Assembly (NCBI GenBank): GCA_019188255.1
Contig: JAETXT010000003.1
Location: 6,510,001 to 6,574,000, forward strand
Origin: Verticillium longisporum
Taxonomy: Eukaryota > Ascomycota > Sordariomycetes > Glomerellales > Plectosphaerellaceae
Reading direction: 5' to 3'
DNA length: 64,000 nt
The position numbers and the translations under genes are program-made. Shown piece by piece: positions 10,665 through 22,391 of the stretch. The notes under the pieces are model-generated. The model was not told the DNA's origin, ran no database searches, and saw only the letters and a program-made list of their open reading frames with translations. How positions within the stretch are numbered: the stretch's first letter is position 1; every line of letters begins with the position of its first letter.

Positions 10665-12734
10665 TTATTCGCCTTGCAACCGTTTCCACTTGGTGAAGCA
10701 TTGGAGACGGCTGCGGCTGCGACCAAACTCGTCGCTGATCTTCTGCCAATCAATAGTCGACTCAATTGGACGGATTCTCAAAGGACCCCTAAGTGCTTCG
10801 CGTGCCTCTTCAACAAATCTCAAAAGCAAGCGCTCCTCGTCGTCAGTCCAGCCGGACCGATCCAGATTCTGACCGCAAATGACGTAGTTTCGATACCTGT
10901 CCCGAATATCCTCTGGATGGCGGTTGAGTTCCTTGGACAATTTCGTCCACTGCTTGCCATGCTGCTCGACCAGCATGGCCAGGTCCTCGTCCTCTTCTAC
11001 CGTCCAGTTGCCGCCGCGCGCCTTGAAGTTATGGAAGTTTTTGCGGCAGTAGTCGATCGTCTTTTGACGCGTCTTTCCAGGGCATACGGAAAAATCGTGT
11101 TCCAAAGTGTATCGAGCACTTCGTTGAAAGAGTGCCGGCCGGCTCCGAAACGCTCTTGAATCATGTCATTGATTTCTACTTGCGTCAGCTTGTGCTGGGC
11201 GCCAAACGATTCGATGGCCTGTGTGATGCGTAGGAGATCATCCTTGTTGAAGACTCGGTTGAGCGGATTCTGAGGCGTAGTAGGAGTATTTGGCTGGCTG
11301 GCTCGTTTCTTCGTCTTTCGGGTTGATGTAGGAGTCTGCGTAGACCTGCGTGGCGTCGGAGTGCTGCCACTGGCTGCTTTGCTATTTCTTGCTTTTACAT
11401 TGCCGTTGCCCATTGCAACCTTTCTACTTGTCGCATCTCGTTCCTTCTGGGCTGACGAAGACAGTTTGATCTGCTCCATAGTCTGACCGGACGCTTCGGC
11501 TGTGGGGCTAGCCGCATGCTCCCCATTGGTTTTGTCACCACCATTGCCGGAACCATTTTCGCTATCGTCTTCGATGTAGGGATCGGACCTGATGCTAGAG
11601 CTCTTTAGACGATACGTCTTCAGGGGCTTCCGCTGAGACGCAAGTGCGAATGTGGGCTTAGACTGCTGCTTGCGCTTCTGGCTGGCAGGTGTAGTGGCTA
11701 GGACGGGCGTCGCTTGTGGCCTCTTTGCTTGCTTGCTGGGCGTTGTCTCGGTGACAGGGTCATCGTCGAAATCTGGATCGGACGGCGTAGAGTCATCAAG
11801 AACGTCACCGTTCATCCCGGCATTCTCGGCAGCGAAGCTGGCACCAACGGCGACAGCTGGAGCGGCCTTTGTCTTTAGCCTCTTCTTGTCGGCACGTCGC
11901 TCCTTCTCGCTGTGCGTCAAGTTTCGTTTGGTGGCCTTTCGCAACAGGCTCAGAGGTGTCGTTGGACTGGATCGTTTTATGGCCGTATCAATGTCTTCCC
12001 GTGGCTGAGCCGAAGGTGGTGCGTCAACGTCCTCGTCTGGACCTGGGAGACCTTTGGCGATGTCAGCGGTGTTCGGTATCATCATGCTCTGTCAACGCAC
12101 CATCAATAGGTTCCGGGGTACGCTCTTTGCTCGCAGCAGCCAAAATCGCATACTTGTCGAGCGGTCTGTCCTCGTCTTCGCTAGAGTAGATTGGCTGCGG
12201 CAGCTCGTCTTGCGACGGGATTGGGGGAATTGAATATTTGAGATTTTGGTCCGCAGTGAGCGAGTGTTGGGTGGGCTGATACATATTGTAGCCGTTCAAC
12301 AACTGCTCTTCCGCTCGCTGGCTATTGTCTTGCTCCTGCTCTTCTTCGTCGTCGTCGTCGTCGTTTTCGTCATCATCCGAGTAGGAGGGCGGGTTGAGGG
12401 AGGAAAAAGTCCGCAAGACTGGAGGGGTATAGTCGCTGTTATCCGACTCGTCACCGGATTCCTGCGATTGGAACTCCTGGCCCTCGCCACCGTATGCAGG
12501 CAGAGGAGGATCGAAGCGAGTGCGCGCAGAACGAGCAGCAGGCTTGACATCCGTTGTGAGCTCGGCGCGGGGTAGAATGCGGTTGTCCCCCTCAATTGAT
12601 GACTCTCGGTCAGAGTCACTCTCCTGATCGAAGCTCATCTGGAACGTCTGCCTCTGGGTAGGTAGAGCGGACGGGGTCGAGCGGCTCTCGCCTTGGTGTT
12701 TCGCGACGCGGGCGCGATTAGGGAAAAAAATCAT
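10665..12734 (-). CDS. Myb/SANT DNA-binding protein, Reb1-like (frame shifted near 11092)
   Basis: Nuclear DNA-binding protein resembling the Reb1/RNA polymerase I termination-factor group. An acidic, disordered N-terminal half is followed by basic Lys/Arg-rich linkers and two C-terminal Myb/SANT repeats: the first from GGNWTVEEDEDLAML with its W-W spacing, the second from SGWTDDEERLLLRFV to QCFTKWKRL. Exon 1 is 12734-12101; an intron of 49 nt (12100-12052, GTGCGT donor, CGCTGAC branch) joins to the next exon at 12051. The frame then breaks at a five-A run (plus strand 11090-11094): one more base would join LWNTIF to SVCPGKTRQKTIDYC without loss. A 47 nt intron (GTGCTC…AAAG) could also bridge the frames but has no branch point. 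The start may instead be the Met 33 codons downstream, before SFDQESDSD. Confidence 0.7.
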
Positions 12735-13523
12735 TTACGCGTGGAGGTGGATTCGACAGAGTGGGGTGGTAAGGGTGGTAAGGGGTCGGTCACTCGACTT
12801 GGAGTGGTGACTTTGGTGAGGCAGGGGTGAAGAGAGGTGGCTGGGAGCTCCTGTGGGGTACTGAGACCCAAGTAACCCCTTCCCCTGTCGTCGTGGTTGC
12901 TGGGAGCGGGAAGGAGCACTAAAAGGGCTGAAGAGCTTGAAGCTTGGACCGCATCCGGAGGCTATTACTGCCCTTTGTCCTTCCTCGCCGCCCACGGCGC
13001 CTGTCCCCTGACTATTGTTGTGACATGTCTAAACAGCTTGTCGTACCTGCGTGCTTACCCAAATACCAAAGGGAAACACCAAGCAAGGGAAAGAGCATCA
13101 AGTTGATTGTCGTTCCTGTATGCATCTGTTCCTATGCTCCTGCCTTTTATCTAGTGACGTTTCTGGAACGAACATCTCACCTTTTTATGTTGAGGCCTCA
13201 GTCGTTGATCACCACCTATCCACCACACCAATTCATCATTAGTGGACAGATGAGCCAGCCCATCACAACCCGTGTTGAACTGGATGCAACTGGATTGCAA
13301 TATTGATGATGACTTTATCCTACTTGACTCTAACAAGACGAATCAACTACCCAGGCGGTCGCAAACAAAAGCATTCCAAGCCACGAGGCCTAGGTAAGGT
13401 AGCTAGTAGCTGCATGCATCATCCCTGTGCTCACCTCACTCCCAGCAAGCCTCGAAATCAGTCTCACTATGCACATGGTGTGCATGCGGACACCTCGATG
13501 CAACCGCATCGTTTTGTCAGCAA
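12735..13523. other. Intergenic region, no convincing gene
   Basis: About 790 bp between the Reb1-like start and the 3' end of the PIP-box gene, both read on the minus strand. Pyrimidine-rich stretches near 12750-12900 fit a promoter or 5' UTR. Short frames here lack coding character. Confidence 0.45.
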
Positions 13524-16500
13524 TTACTTCTCATCGCTTCGCTTGTCCTTCCTGAACATGCCGAAAAACCGTCTCGATCGGGCGTGAGTCCGGGTTTGGG
13601 CCTCCTCCGAGGAGCTCCCCACAGAGTCCTCATCTCTACGCACAGAAGCCTCAGCGCTGGCGATCCTGTTGCGTCCCGAGGAGCTTCTCGCATGGTCCTG
13701 AGCAGCATGCTCGGAGCTCGAGGCAGTTGTTCCACCCTCGCCTGTTCGTCGACTTCGGAAGTCTGCAAGGGACTTCATCTCGAGAAGGCGCATTTTGACT
13801 TGCTTTTTCGCCACAACGTGTTCATCCTCCCCAGTAGTCTTGGAGGTAGCAGCCTTAGTTTTCTCCGAAGTACGAAATTTGTTAGCACTCAGTACTTGTG
13901 CTGATCGTCCAGCCTCAGTGTTCAGCTGCGCGCTTCCAACCGCCGGTTCATGAGAAGCCTCTGGCTTCGGTAGAGAGTTCAGAGCCGAGGGGCCGTAAGA
14001 TTTGACGGAACGAAGGGCAGGGCTCCGCTCAGATGGCTTCCCTCCGTGGCTGTCCTGGTGAGCTGTTCCCTGACGAGCTGCTGCCGACTGCCCACGGAGA
14101 GGAATCTTCGGCGCCGTTTCTGCAACCCTGAGAGTCGTTTTGCCTTGGAGATGGGGAGGGGTTGTGTCAGATGTTGCAAATGGGTCTGCGCGACGCCCAG
14201 ACTCCTAGGCTGGGATATCGGTAGGCTCTTTGGCAGCGAAACCAGATCGGCCTGTAGCCTCCTGAGTCTTCTTAGAGGAGATTGAGGGGTTGCCTGGCAT
14301 GATGTGACCAGTCGATTCTGCTAGAAATCTTGGAATCTCCGCCAACCCAGGCGCGAGGTTCTTTGAACTTGAAGTTTGGTAGAGCGAAGGCGCAGGCAAT
14401 ACGCTACGCATTTGGCCGATGCTCTGCTTCTCAACAAGGCCCGGCGGACTGCATTTCGCGTCTAGTGGCCCAAATGACAGCGTTGGTGTTGCTCTGATCG
14501 GGATTTGCGACTTGGGCGTGATCTCTTGATGACCATTTTGGGGCCTGTGATCGTACGCTGAACAAGTATTGACCACTGCCATGTTCCTGAAAGGCTGTGG
14601 GTCACTGTAGATGCCTCCCCCGAGGATCGACATTGGCGGTTGTGTCTTGGCTGGATTAGCAGTTGGAGGCCGGTATGTAAAGTCCTCCACACGAACAACC
14701 ATGATCGAGTCCTCCTCCTCCTCCTCGTCTTCGAAGCTTTTATTAGTCTGAACTTTAACTGGGGTTGCGAGGCTTTGGATAGTCGGTCCGCCGCCAGTTC
14801 GTTCCTTGACCTGGACCTTGGCAGCATCTTCCAGCTCGTTGATCCTCCTTTGCAGGCCTTGCACTACGGATGATGGACTGGGACCTTCAAATTCTGTCAT
14901 GTTGACGTCCTTGGCATCAACACTAATGGGCTGGTTCTTGGTTCTGTGCCTCTGTACTCTCACCTCTCCTGCACTCTGGAAGAAGTCGGTGATCTGAGTC
15001 TGGTTGCGAGGCGAGGGCTGTCGGAGGGGTGCCTCGGACAGCGACTTGACGAGTGCCTGTTTTGGTATGACTGGAGATACGGACGAGGCTGGGGCTACAG
15101 CTGCCATTGGCCTTCCTGTGTGTGGGACGGTTGGCAAGGGAGTCGAAGGAGAGGCCATGAAGCGGCGGTTTGGTGGTCGGTTTGGCAGGGCCGGCAATGG
15201 CTTGTTCGGAGGGGGTGTTGGCGGAGGTCCCCAATCCGCGACGTTTATCTTGGGGAAACGCACAGGACGAGTGGGTTTAGATTTGCGGGGTTTCGCACCA
15301 GTATTCGATGTGCTGGACGAGGCACTGGCTGAAGGCTTGCCTTGGCCGCTGCGTGACTGAACGTCTGTTGCAACTGACGCGGTCTTGCCTTGATCCGAGA
15401 TGGGCACGTCTTTTGCCACTATGCTCTCCTCCACGGAAGTAATGTCCCTGGACTTGGGGGATGGTGTAGGGGATTGAGCCTTGTCTTTCGAAGACTTGTG
15501 CTTCTCAGTAAGCTCATCAAAATATTGCTGCAGGGCGGGTGGAATGATCAGACTAGTCGGCCGATCCATATCCGAGGAAACTGGCGGGATCATAGGGCCG
15601 GCGTCCGGTGCGAGTTGTCCGATGGCCTCCTCCGGGAAGTCAGTGTTTCCGCTCTTGCCCTCCTCGGTCTGGTGGCCTTCGTTGCAACCCTTTCTTTCGG
15701 GTTCTGCCATGGTGCTGGTGACGGTGGTTCCTCTTTCCTTTGGTTGTTCAACTGAAAACGCAGCGTTTCTGAGATGAATCGGCTTTCCGTTGCGCAGTAT
15801 TGTCACAGCACTGTCGTTAGAACGCGTCGAAGCAGCATCAGAGTCTCTGGAAACGTCTTCGTGTATGGCTGTGGAGAGCGCTTGAATGTCCCTCGGCAAC
15901 GGATTGTTGCGCTTCGGTCCTAGTAGCCTGAGAGGCGCTGGTACTGCCGTGATGTCAACGAAGTGGGTTTGATCTGATAGGTGGTGACCAGCAGATAAAG
16001 TAGGGCTAGTCGGTCGCAGTGTCCGGAGTAGTGAGTCGGTCAGAGAACTGTGCTTCTCAGGTGTTGGGATTTGGGTTGTGCACAGCTCTTCCTGAGGCCT
16101 CCCGTCTGGTTTGCTGGGATTGACAGATATTTCGTGGGCGCCTTGGGTTTCTTCCTTCTCTGGTTCGTCGTCGGAAACCGCTGACGTGATTATGTTGAGC
16201 TTCGAGGGGCCCGGATTGCGGGCGCGGGTCCTCGGGCCCTTCACCACAGGCTTGGCAATAGGCTTGAGATTGAGTTTGGGTTTTTGAATGGGGCTTTGAG
16301 GAGAAGGGGTCTGAGGAGTGAGGTACATCGCAGAAGCAGGAATCTTTGGAATCAGAATGAATCTTTCGTGGTCCTTTGTGAAGAAACTGGTGAGTTCCGG
16401 TCGTACAATATTGCAATCTCGCCCTTCGCGGGCAGCCTTTGCCTGCTCGATGAGGAACCTGCGTGCATACTCCATCGGCGACAGACGCGGTCGTGCCAAG

Positions 16501-17558
16501 CGATAAGTAACCTCTTTCACGGCCCTAAACTCCTTCAAGCCAAGAGCTTGCGGCATGATAGGCGATGATAGGTGTTGTCTGGAGAGCGCTCCTAAGTCTG
16601 CCGAGGCTGCTGAGACGGGCAAATTCACAGGGGGCAGACTGAGTGATGACGATGATTTTTGATATCCTGTTAGGGTAGTCTCAGACCTGGTCAACCTGGG
16701 TTCTTCGCGCGGCTGTATTGGTTGCGAGATGAGAGATTTGTCTATGCCTGTGCTACGCTTGGATCTTAAGGTTGTAGCACTCGGGGCTGCCTGTTTTGAT
16801 CGTAGCGAGGATGCTGACTTAGCCGCACGAAGGAAGCCGGGACGGTGATCGCTCGGTATAGGAGGAGGCGGTGGAAAGTCTATCAGCAGCTCAGCCATGG
16901 TCGCCATACTGCTACTGTGCGATAACTTAGAGGCGCTTTTCATCTTGGTCAAAGACTTGACTCTCTTCCCAAGAGAACGGATGGCGGTAGCCGACACTGT
17001 TCTTTGAATCTGGTCCAAGGCCTGGCTCTCGTGGTCAGAGTTTTCTTCACCAGTCTCATAGTCATAAGTCTTGTTTCTGGTCGTCATTTCCTCTGGGATA
17101 ATCAACCCCAGAAGTGCTTGATGTTCAATGGATAAGCCCATCTACTTAGCCAGAGGATGCTGATGGAAAATTGTATCTGACAGACCCAGATCGTGAGGCC
17201 AACCAGGGAGCTTTGACTTTTCAAAGTTGGCAGCCCATCGGCCTTCATCTGTCACAGCACCGAGAATCTCTCTGCCAGGAAACCCTCGGAGGAGTGGTAT
17301 ATTGAGTTCTCCCTTGGTCGGAAGTGTGGATGGAGGGCTGGGTGGTAACTCTCTTAGTCCAGATGCTGGTAACGGCGATCGTGCCTCCAAGGCACTGCCT
17401 TTCGGACAGGCTCTATACACCAGCGGTTTTGGCTTCCGTGCGAGTCCAATGTTGCCAATCTCTGTGCCGGTCCCTTCGAGGGATGACTGCAAAGCTAGCA
17501 CGGGACCAAAATCCAGTTCTGGAAGCTCATGGCGTTTCTGGTCTGTAGAACACTCCAT
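13524..17558 (-). CDS. Large disordered protein with PIP-box; frame split by two in-frame TAG codons
   Basis: One reading frame runs from ATG 17558 to a stop at 13524, about 1,344 codons, interrupted only by TAG at 17142-17144 and TAG at 14205-14207. The middle block alone (17141-14205) encodes 978 residues starting MGLSIEHQALLG. All three blocks look coding: Ser/Pro/Lys-rich, no other stops, and the last ends in a basic motif SRRFFGMFRKDKR. One short conserved-looking block (about residues 200-270 of the middle frame, 'RLSPMEYARRFLIEQAKAA') is likely helical. At 14979-15002 lies QTQITDFF, a textbook PIP-box (QxxI/L/MxxFF) that binds PCNA, so a role in replication or repair is possible. There is also a proline tract near residue 90. 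I do not recognise the family. Introns containing the stops were sought but none was convincing. Confidence 0.6.
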
Positions 17559-18949
17559 GGCACCTCTCCAAATCGCACGGAAGGCCGGTCTCGCGTCAAC
17601 TGTTAGTCAACTGAAGTCTTCATAACACGGAAGCGACACTTGGAATGACATACAATTGACGCTGCACAGTTCTGTATCCAAGGGCCGCTCTTTCGACCGT
17701 ATCCGTGTTAAGTGTATGTCTCTTTGAAGCCTCAGTGGCAGCTTTGTCTTGGGAAGCTATCAGAGGCCGGTGAAGAGCCAGTCATCAGTCACCAGTCGCA
17801 CCTCTGCCACGCAACTTTCTGCAGCTGATGGGAGCGAAGCTTGTGTCGAAGGTCGCGGTGATCAGTCAAGCCGAGGAAGTAAAGTGTTGAGCAGATTTAA
17901 ACGTAACGAAGGCGACCGCGGATTCAATAAGGGAATGAAGGAATGAAGCCCAGAACATCATGTATTCGTCAAGGTTACTACTGCCAAAGGAAAGGGCATC
18001 TAGGGCAAGAGAGAGAGCGTGAATGAGAAAGTCGCCCAGCTATATTGAGAGCACGGGCCTCCAGTGTTCTTGTTCGTACTTACATGACTGAGTTGGTTGA
18101 ACATGTGAGGCAAGACTGTGTATGTGATGATGCTTATATCGGGTTGGAACGGATATTTCGGCCGGATGAACCAGCATGGCGGTGCCAGCAAGATGTACGT
18201 GAAGGGCGCCGCCGACCGCCATAGAAATATGAGTCTTGACGCATGACGAGGGACCCCGACATCGACAAGAGATTCCTATATCACGGAAAACCCTAATCTG
18301 ATTCAGGCATCGATCATAATCAAGGAGAGTGACAATTCCGGTATCTAAGTCCACATCAGCCGAAGAGAAGCAGGTACCCAGGTAGGTAACTTGGGGAATG
18401 GCGTGTGGAACATGACACATTCGTGACGCAAATGCGCGGCCTATGGTGATCTGTGTGTATGTATACGACAGTCTAGGGTACCTTTGGCAGAATTGCCGTG
18501 TCCAAGAGTCTTCTACACATGGAGTCGCTGCTTTTTGGAGTTGACAGGAGGAGAGATCAGTCGGTACGGAAATGGGACCATGCCTGCCAGACACGGAGTG
18601 TCGTCTAAAAAGGGGTGGTGAGCCACAAGTGCCCATGCATTCTTGGGAAATGAGCGTGGCTGGTACTATCCACTCACCCCCCCTGAAGCTACCCCAAGCA
18701 AGCTGAAAGAAGAGAGCAACAAGCTGAGGAAGGTCCCTTCTTCCTTGGCACTGCCCCAGTGGCTTTCTTGACTTGGCCAAAACAACGTCCATCCGCCCAT
18801 CGCACTGGTTTGCGGGTTTTCTGTCTTGGAAGCCATCTTCTCTCGCACATTTTCACTCGGTTCGCTGTTGGGAAATCGCCGCCCCTCGATTCGTACAGCG
18901 TCAAAAGGCCGCCGCGAGTGGTCTTCTTCCAGGGTTCGGCGAGGGCGGC
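17559..18949. promoter_or_regulatory. Divergent upstream region of PIP-box gene and mitochondrial ATPase gene
   Basis: 1.39 kb between divergent starts. It contains a small TAGGTAGG-type block at 18372-18389. A 250-codon open frame (18040-18792, minus) is present but has no recognisable domain and a composition like non-coding DNA, so I treat it as chance. Confidence 0.45.
18372..18389. repeat. Short TAGGTACC/GGTAGGTAAC block
   Basis: Small member of the dispersed TAGGTAGGTACCT family; intergenic. Confidence 0.4.
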
Positions 18950-20939
18950 ATGGCGTCGGTGAGGCAGGGGGTCCGGCTTACGCTGCGACCCTTGCTGCGA
19001 GCACAGCAGCCCGCGACCGTGACGTGGGCCGGCGGCAATTGGGGGCCGAAATGCTCATTCTTCTCCACGCAATCATCCAAAGCGAATGGTAAGCACCCAG
19101 GCCGACATCCCGCACTGAATGAGTGATGTTGCAGGTCCTCGGCCTGATGACCTTGGGACGCCCGAGCCAAGAAAGTGCCGCCACACATGTGCTGCAGCGC
19201 CAAGTGGTCGTCAATCATCCTCCCTTGGCAGCGACGAGCCATCTCACACCCTCGACGATGGTCGCGTGAGGAACTCGGATCTATGTTCAGGCTCAGTCTG
19301 CAACTGTGCGCTAACTTACTCCAGCCCAACCGCCCAATTCCAGGGAATCCGACGTCAAGCCATCTTCTGCAGCGTCTCCTCAGAATAGTCAGAATGGCAA
19401 TGGAGAGCTCTCACTTCCCCAGAAGATGCTTGAGTCGGCTGCTACGTCGTTCGCGTCCATACTTGTACTTGCCGCAGGATTTGGCATCGCTGGCTATGCC
19501 TATCACAAGTCCTACAAACGCATCGTTCTCAACAAGATGGCCAATGCCTTTGAGCCAGGCGACCCTGTTCTCGATCTCGCGGCCATCGGCAAAGAGGTGC
19601 CCATGACACCTGCCGATATGGATGACCGCTGGGTCAATCGGCCTGAGCAGCTTCGTGTCGACCAGATCGTCCAGGGCGAAGAAGTTGGACATTACCATCT
19701 TCTTATTGGCGACAAGGGCACTGGGAAGAGCAGCATGCTGATCGAGGCCATGCGCAAGATTGATGGCGACGGCGTGGCCATGTTCGAGGCCCACGCCGAC
19801 CTGGAAATCGTTCGTATCCGCCTCGGCAAGGCCCTTGACTTTGAGTTCCACGAAGACTACATCGGCGGTTACTTCAGTGAGCGTGGCCCTCGCGACACCA
19901 CAGCACTCCTCGACATCGAGCGCGCCCTCAACAAGCTTGAGAAGGTGGCACTCCTCAAGCGAGCTGAGCGCAAGAAGCCGCTGGTGCTCATCATCAACCA
20001 GATGCACTTGATCCGTGACGACGATGACGGCAAAGACCTCATCGAACTACTTCAACAGCGAGCGGAGCAATGGGCGGCAGCCAACCTTGTAACCATGGTC
20101 TTCAACAGCGACGACTTTTGGGTGTATGAAAGGCTGAAGCAACTGGCCACGCGAATGGAGGTCATCCCTGTACTCGACCTTCCCAAGGCGCAAGCTTCGA
20201 TCGCGCTGCAGAAGTATCGAGTCCGCTACTTTGGGCAACAAGTGTCGGCCCGCGAGCTGGAAGAGGTGTACGACCTCGTTGGTGGGCGTCTCTCGTTTCT
20301 GAACCGCGTTGCAAAGAGCCGCGACATGCTGGCCATGTGCAAGCGCATCTGTGATAACGAGAGGCGGTGGTTCCTAAATCAATGCTGGATCCTTGGAGCT
20401 GAAATGGACGACGATGTCATGGATCAGCAGAAGTGGGCTGTAAGTGATAGTCCCCAGGCTTCACCTCGTTCTCTCTTGTGAGCACCGCTGACCACCTTCA
20501 CGTTTAGAGCGCAGCAATGGTCCTCGCGCAAGCTCTTGTGCAAGAGGAACCCAACATGGACGCTACATACGATGCAAAGATCGGTCACATCCTTCCCTCG
20601 TTTCCTCTGCATATCGCACAACAGCGCATGACACGCGCTGACTTTATCCGGCAAATGGACCGACTGAACCTCTTCTCCATCACGTCCGAGGCCGATGTTC
20701 GAGCATCGTCTGTACCTATGCACCATGCCTTCCGGCAGATCTGTTCTGAACCTGGCTTTAACGAACACCTTGAGGCTACGATACTCCGCATCGCCGATAT
20801 TGAGAGTCTCGGCCGCCAGCGCGAATTGGTCGCCAAAGATTTGGTACTGGGAGGACATTACGAGATCGCCAAACAGGGGAGCAACGGATTTACCGTCAAG
20901 GTGGTCCCGGGTGAGGATCGCGGCATGTATCCGGGATGA
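18950..20939 (+). CDS. Mitochondrial membrane-anchored P-loop (AAA-type) ATPase
   Basis: Predicted mitochondrial inner-membrane ATPase of 561 residues in three exons: 18950-19088, 19325-20439 and 20508-20939. An Arg-rich presequence without acidic residues (MASVRQGVRLTLRPLLRAQ) is followed by a disordered linker, one hydrophobic helix (about residues 82-103) and an ATPase domain with Walker A GDKGTGKSS at about 175-183. The Walker B position reads LVLIINQMHL, with Asn-Gln where most AAA proteins have Asp-Glu. A C-terminal helical domain follows. Intron 1 is long for this window (236 nt); splitting it in two with an extra exon fails because frames do not match, while one intron joins cleanly (G|CC). 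Intron 2 has a GCTGAC branch. It resembles conserved fungal mitochondrial AAA proteins of unknown role; partner and function cannot be told. Confidence 0.75.
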
Positions 20940-22391
20940 TCTGGTCGCTATCGGTATTCGAACCCCAGCAGCCTACGAGTCTATATGTTTCTTTTCTCTC
21001 ATTTCCTTGCTGTCTACCACGCATGATGTAAGAACAACTGTCTAAATACAAGAGCTGGTCGCGGGTCGCCCTGTACTGGCCCGGCTACGTAACTTCAAGC
21101 ACGACCTGTTTTCTTTGTAAACCAATAATAGCAATGTTCGATACCACTCGACAGCTTCTCTCGATGCAATACGTGCTCTCCACCGATGTCAAAACCCCAC
21201 AGTCTCAAGACATGTCTGTTCACTCCGCCCAAAAGGTCCGCATGCCAAGTCCGTCAAGACTGAATCGACGATGTCTCTTCAACCCCCCCGCCCATCCATC
21301 CACCTACCAAGCCCGACATGCACGCATACCTGCAGCTTCCTCACTTCTCGCACGCGCAAGAGTGGGTAAATGGCACCCAACATACATTGAACCGCTCTTC
21401 AGCGTCCCGATCCTATTAGTGTATGCGTACAATGGCGTAGTAAAAGAAAAGAAGAAAAAAAAACCTAACTTATCCAGCCACCCCGCTCCCCTTCTATCTG
21501 ACGTAGGCAGGTCGATTTGGCAATGAAACGTCTTGGAGGTTGCCTTGAAGTGGATCAGAATGAACGCCAGATCGGCGCCTCGTCAATCAGAAACCCAACA
21601 GAACAAGCGACATGTCCAATATGCCGGAGTCTTTAAGGCGCTTTAGGAACGCCGATTGGTTCGGGACGCTAAATACCACATAATGGCCGACTCAGTCTGC
21701 CGGAAACCTCCGCATCTTCATCAGTCATGGGACATAGGTGCAGGTTTGATGTTCGCTCTTAAGGACCCGCCTACAGACTTATCCAAGCGAACGACGAACC
21801 ACAACCCAGGCCAAGTCTTTCAAAGACTGAAAGAGAGCCCGAATGGAACGTTTCGACGAAAACTTGATCCATCAATGACGCGATTCTTTGCCCTTTCCAA
21901 GGGCCCGAAAGCTTTATTGCTCTCCTCAGAAAAGGAGTGCTCGACTTGGGCGCTCGCAAACTATGACACGCACAGCAGCCGCGCAGTCCTATCACAATAT
22001 CCATCCAACCTTGAATCCTGATACCCGAATTGTTCCGGGCGGGTCAGATACACCGTAGCAGCCTGCTCTTCACGAGAGCTTAGATACCCCGTGCCAAAAA
22101 TAGACGATACCGCCTCCTGTCCAGTTAAACCAACTCCGCCTCGATATGATATGCCCGTCGGGTTCCTGCTTGCTTGATGACCAGCCGACAACAGTGCTTT
22201 AAAACATTAAGCAGGTATCAGAGCAAATTTCAAAAAAGCCACCCAGAAGTAAGGAGGGAAAAGAACAAGAGAGAAATGAAATCGCTCCGAAAAACAAATT
22301 TGACGACCCTCGTCGACATTGCGAGGACCTTGGGGACTCGCAGCAACGAGAATAGCGTTTGGTTTGACAAGACAGCAAATGATCATGACAA
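20940..22391. other. Convergent intergenic region, no gene seen
   Basis: 1.45 kb between the 3' ends of the ATPase gene and the Zn2Cys6 gene. It holds an A-rich run (21446-21463) and several short frames without domains. Probably two 3' UTRs plus spacer. Confidence 0.5.

Noticed and set aside
13524..17558. RIP (repeat-induced point mutation) as cause of the TAG codons
   Set aside because: RIP leaves many CpA to TpA changes in repeated DNA; here only isolated codons are affected and the sequence is single-copy and not AT-rich.
18040..18792. 250-codon minus-strand open frame beginning at ATG
   Set aside because: No domain, signal or intron pattern; composition like spacer DNA; lies in the promoter region of two divergent genes.
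19134..19267. Extra exon in the mitochondrial ATPase gene (two introns in place of one)
   Set aside because: The intermediate frames do not join to the downstream frame; a single 236 nt intron joins in phase.
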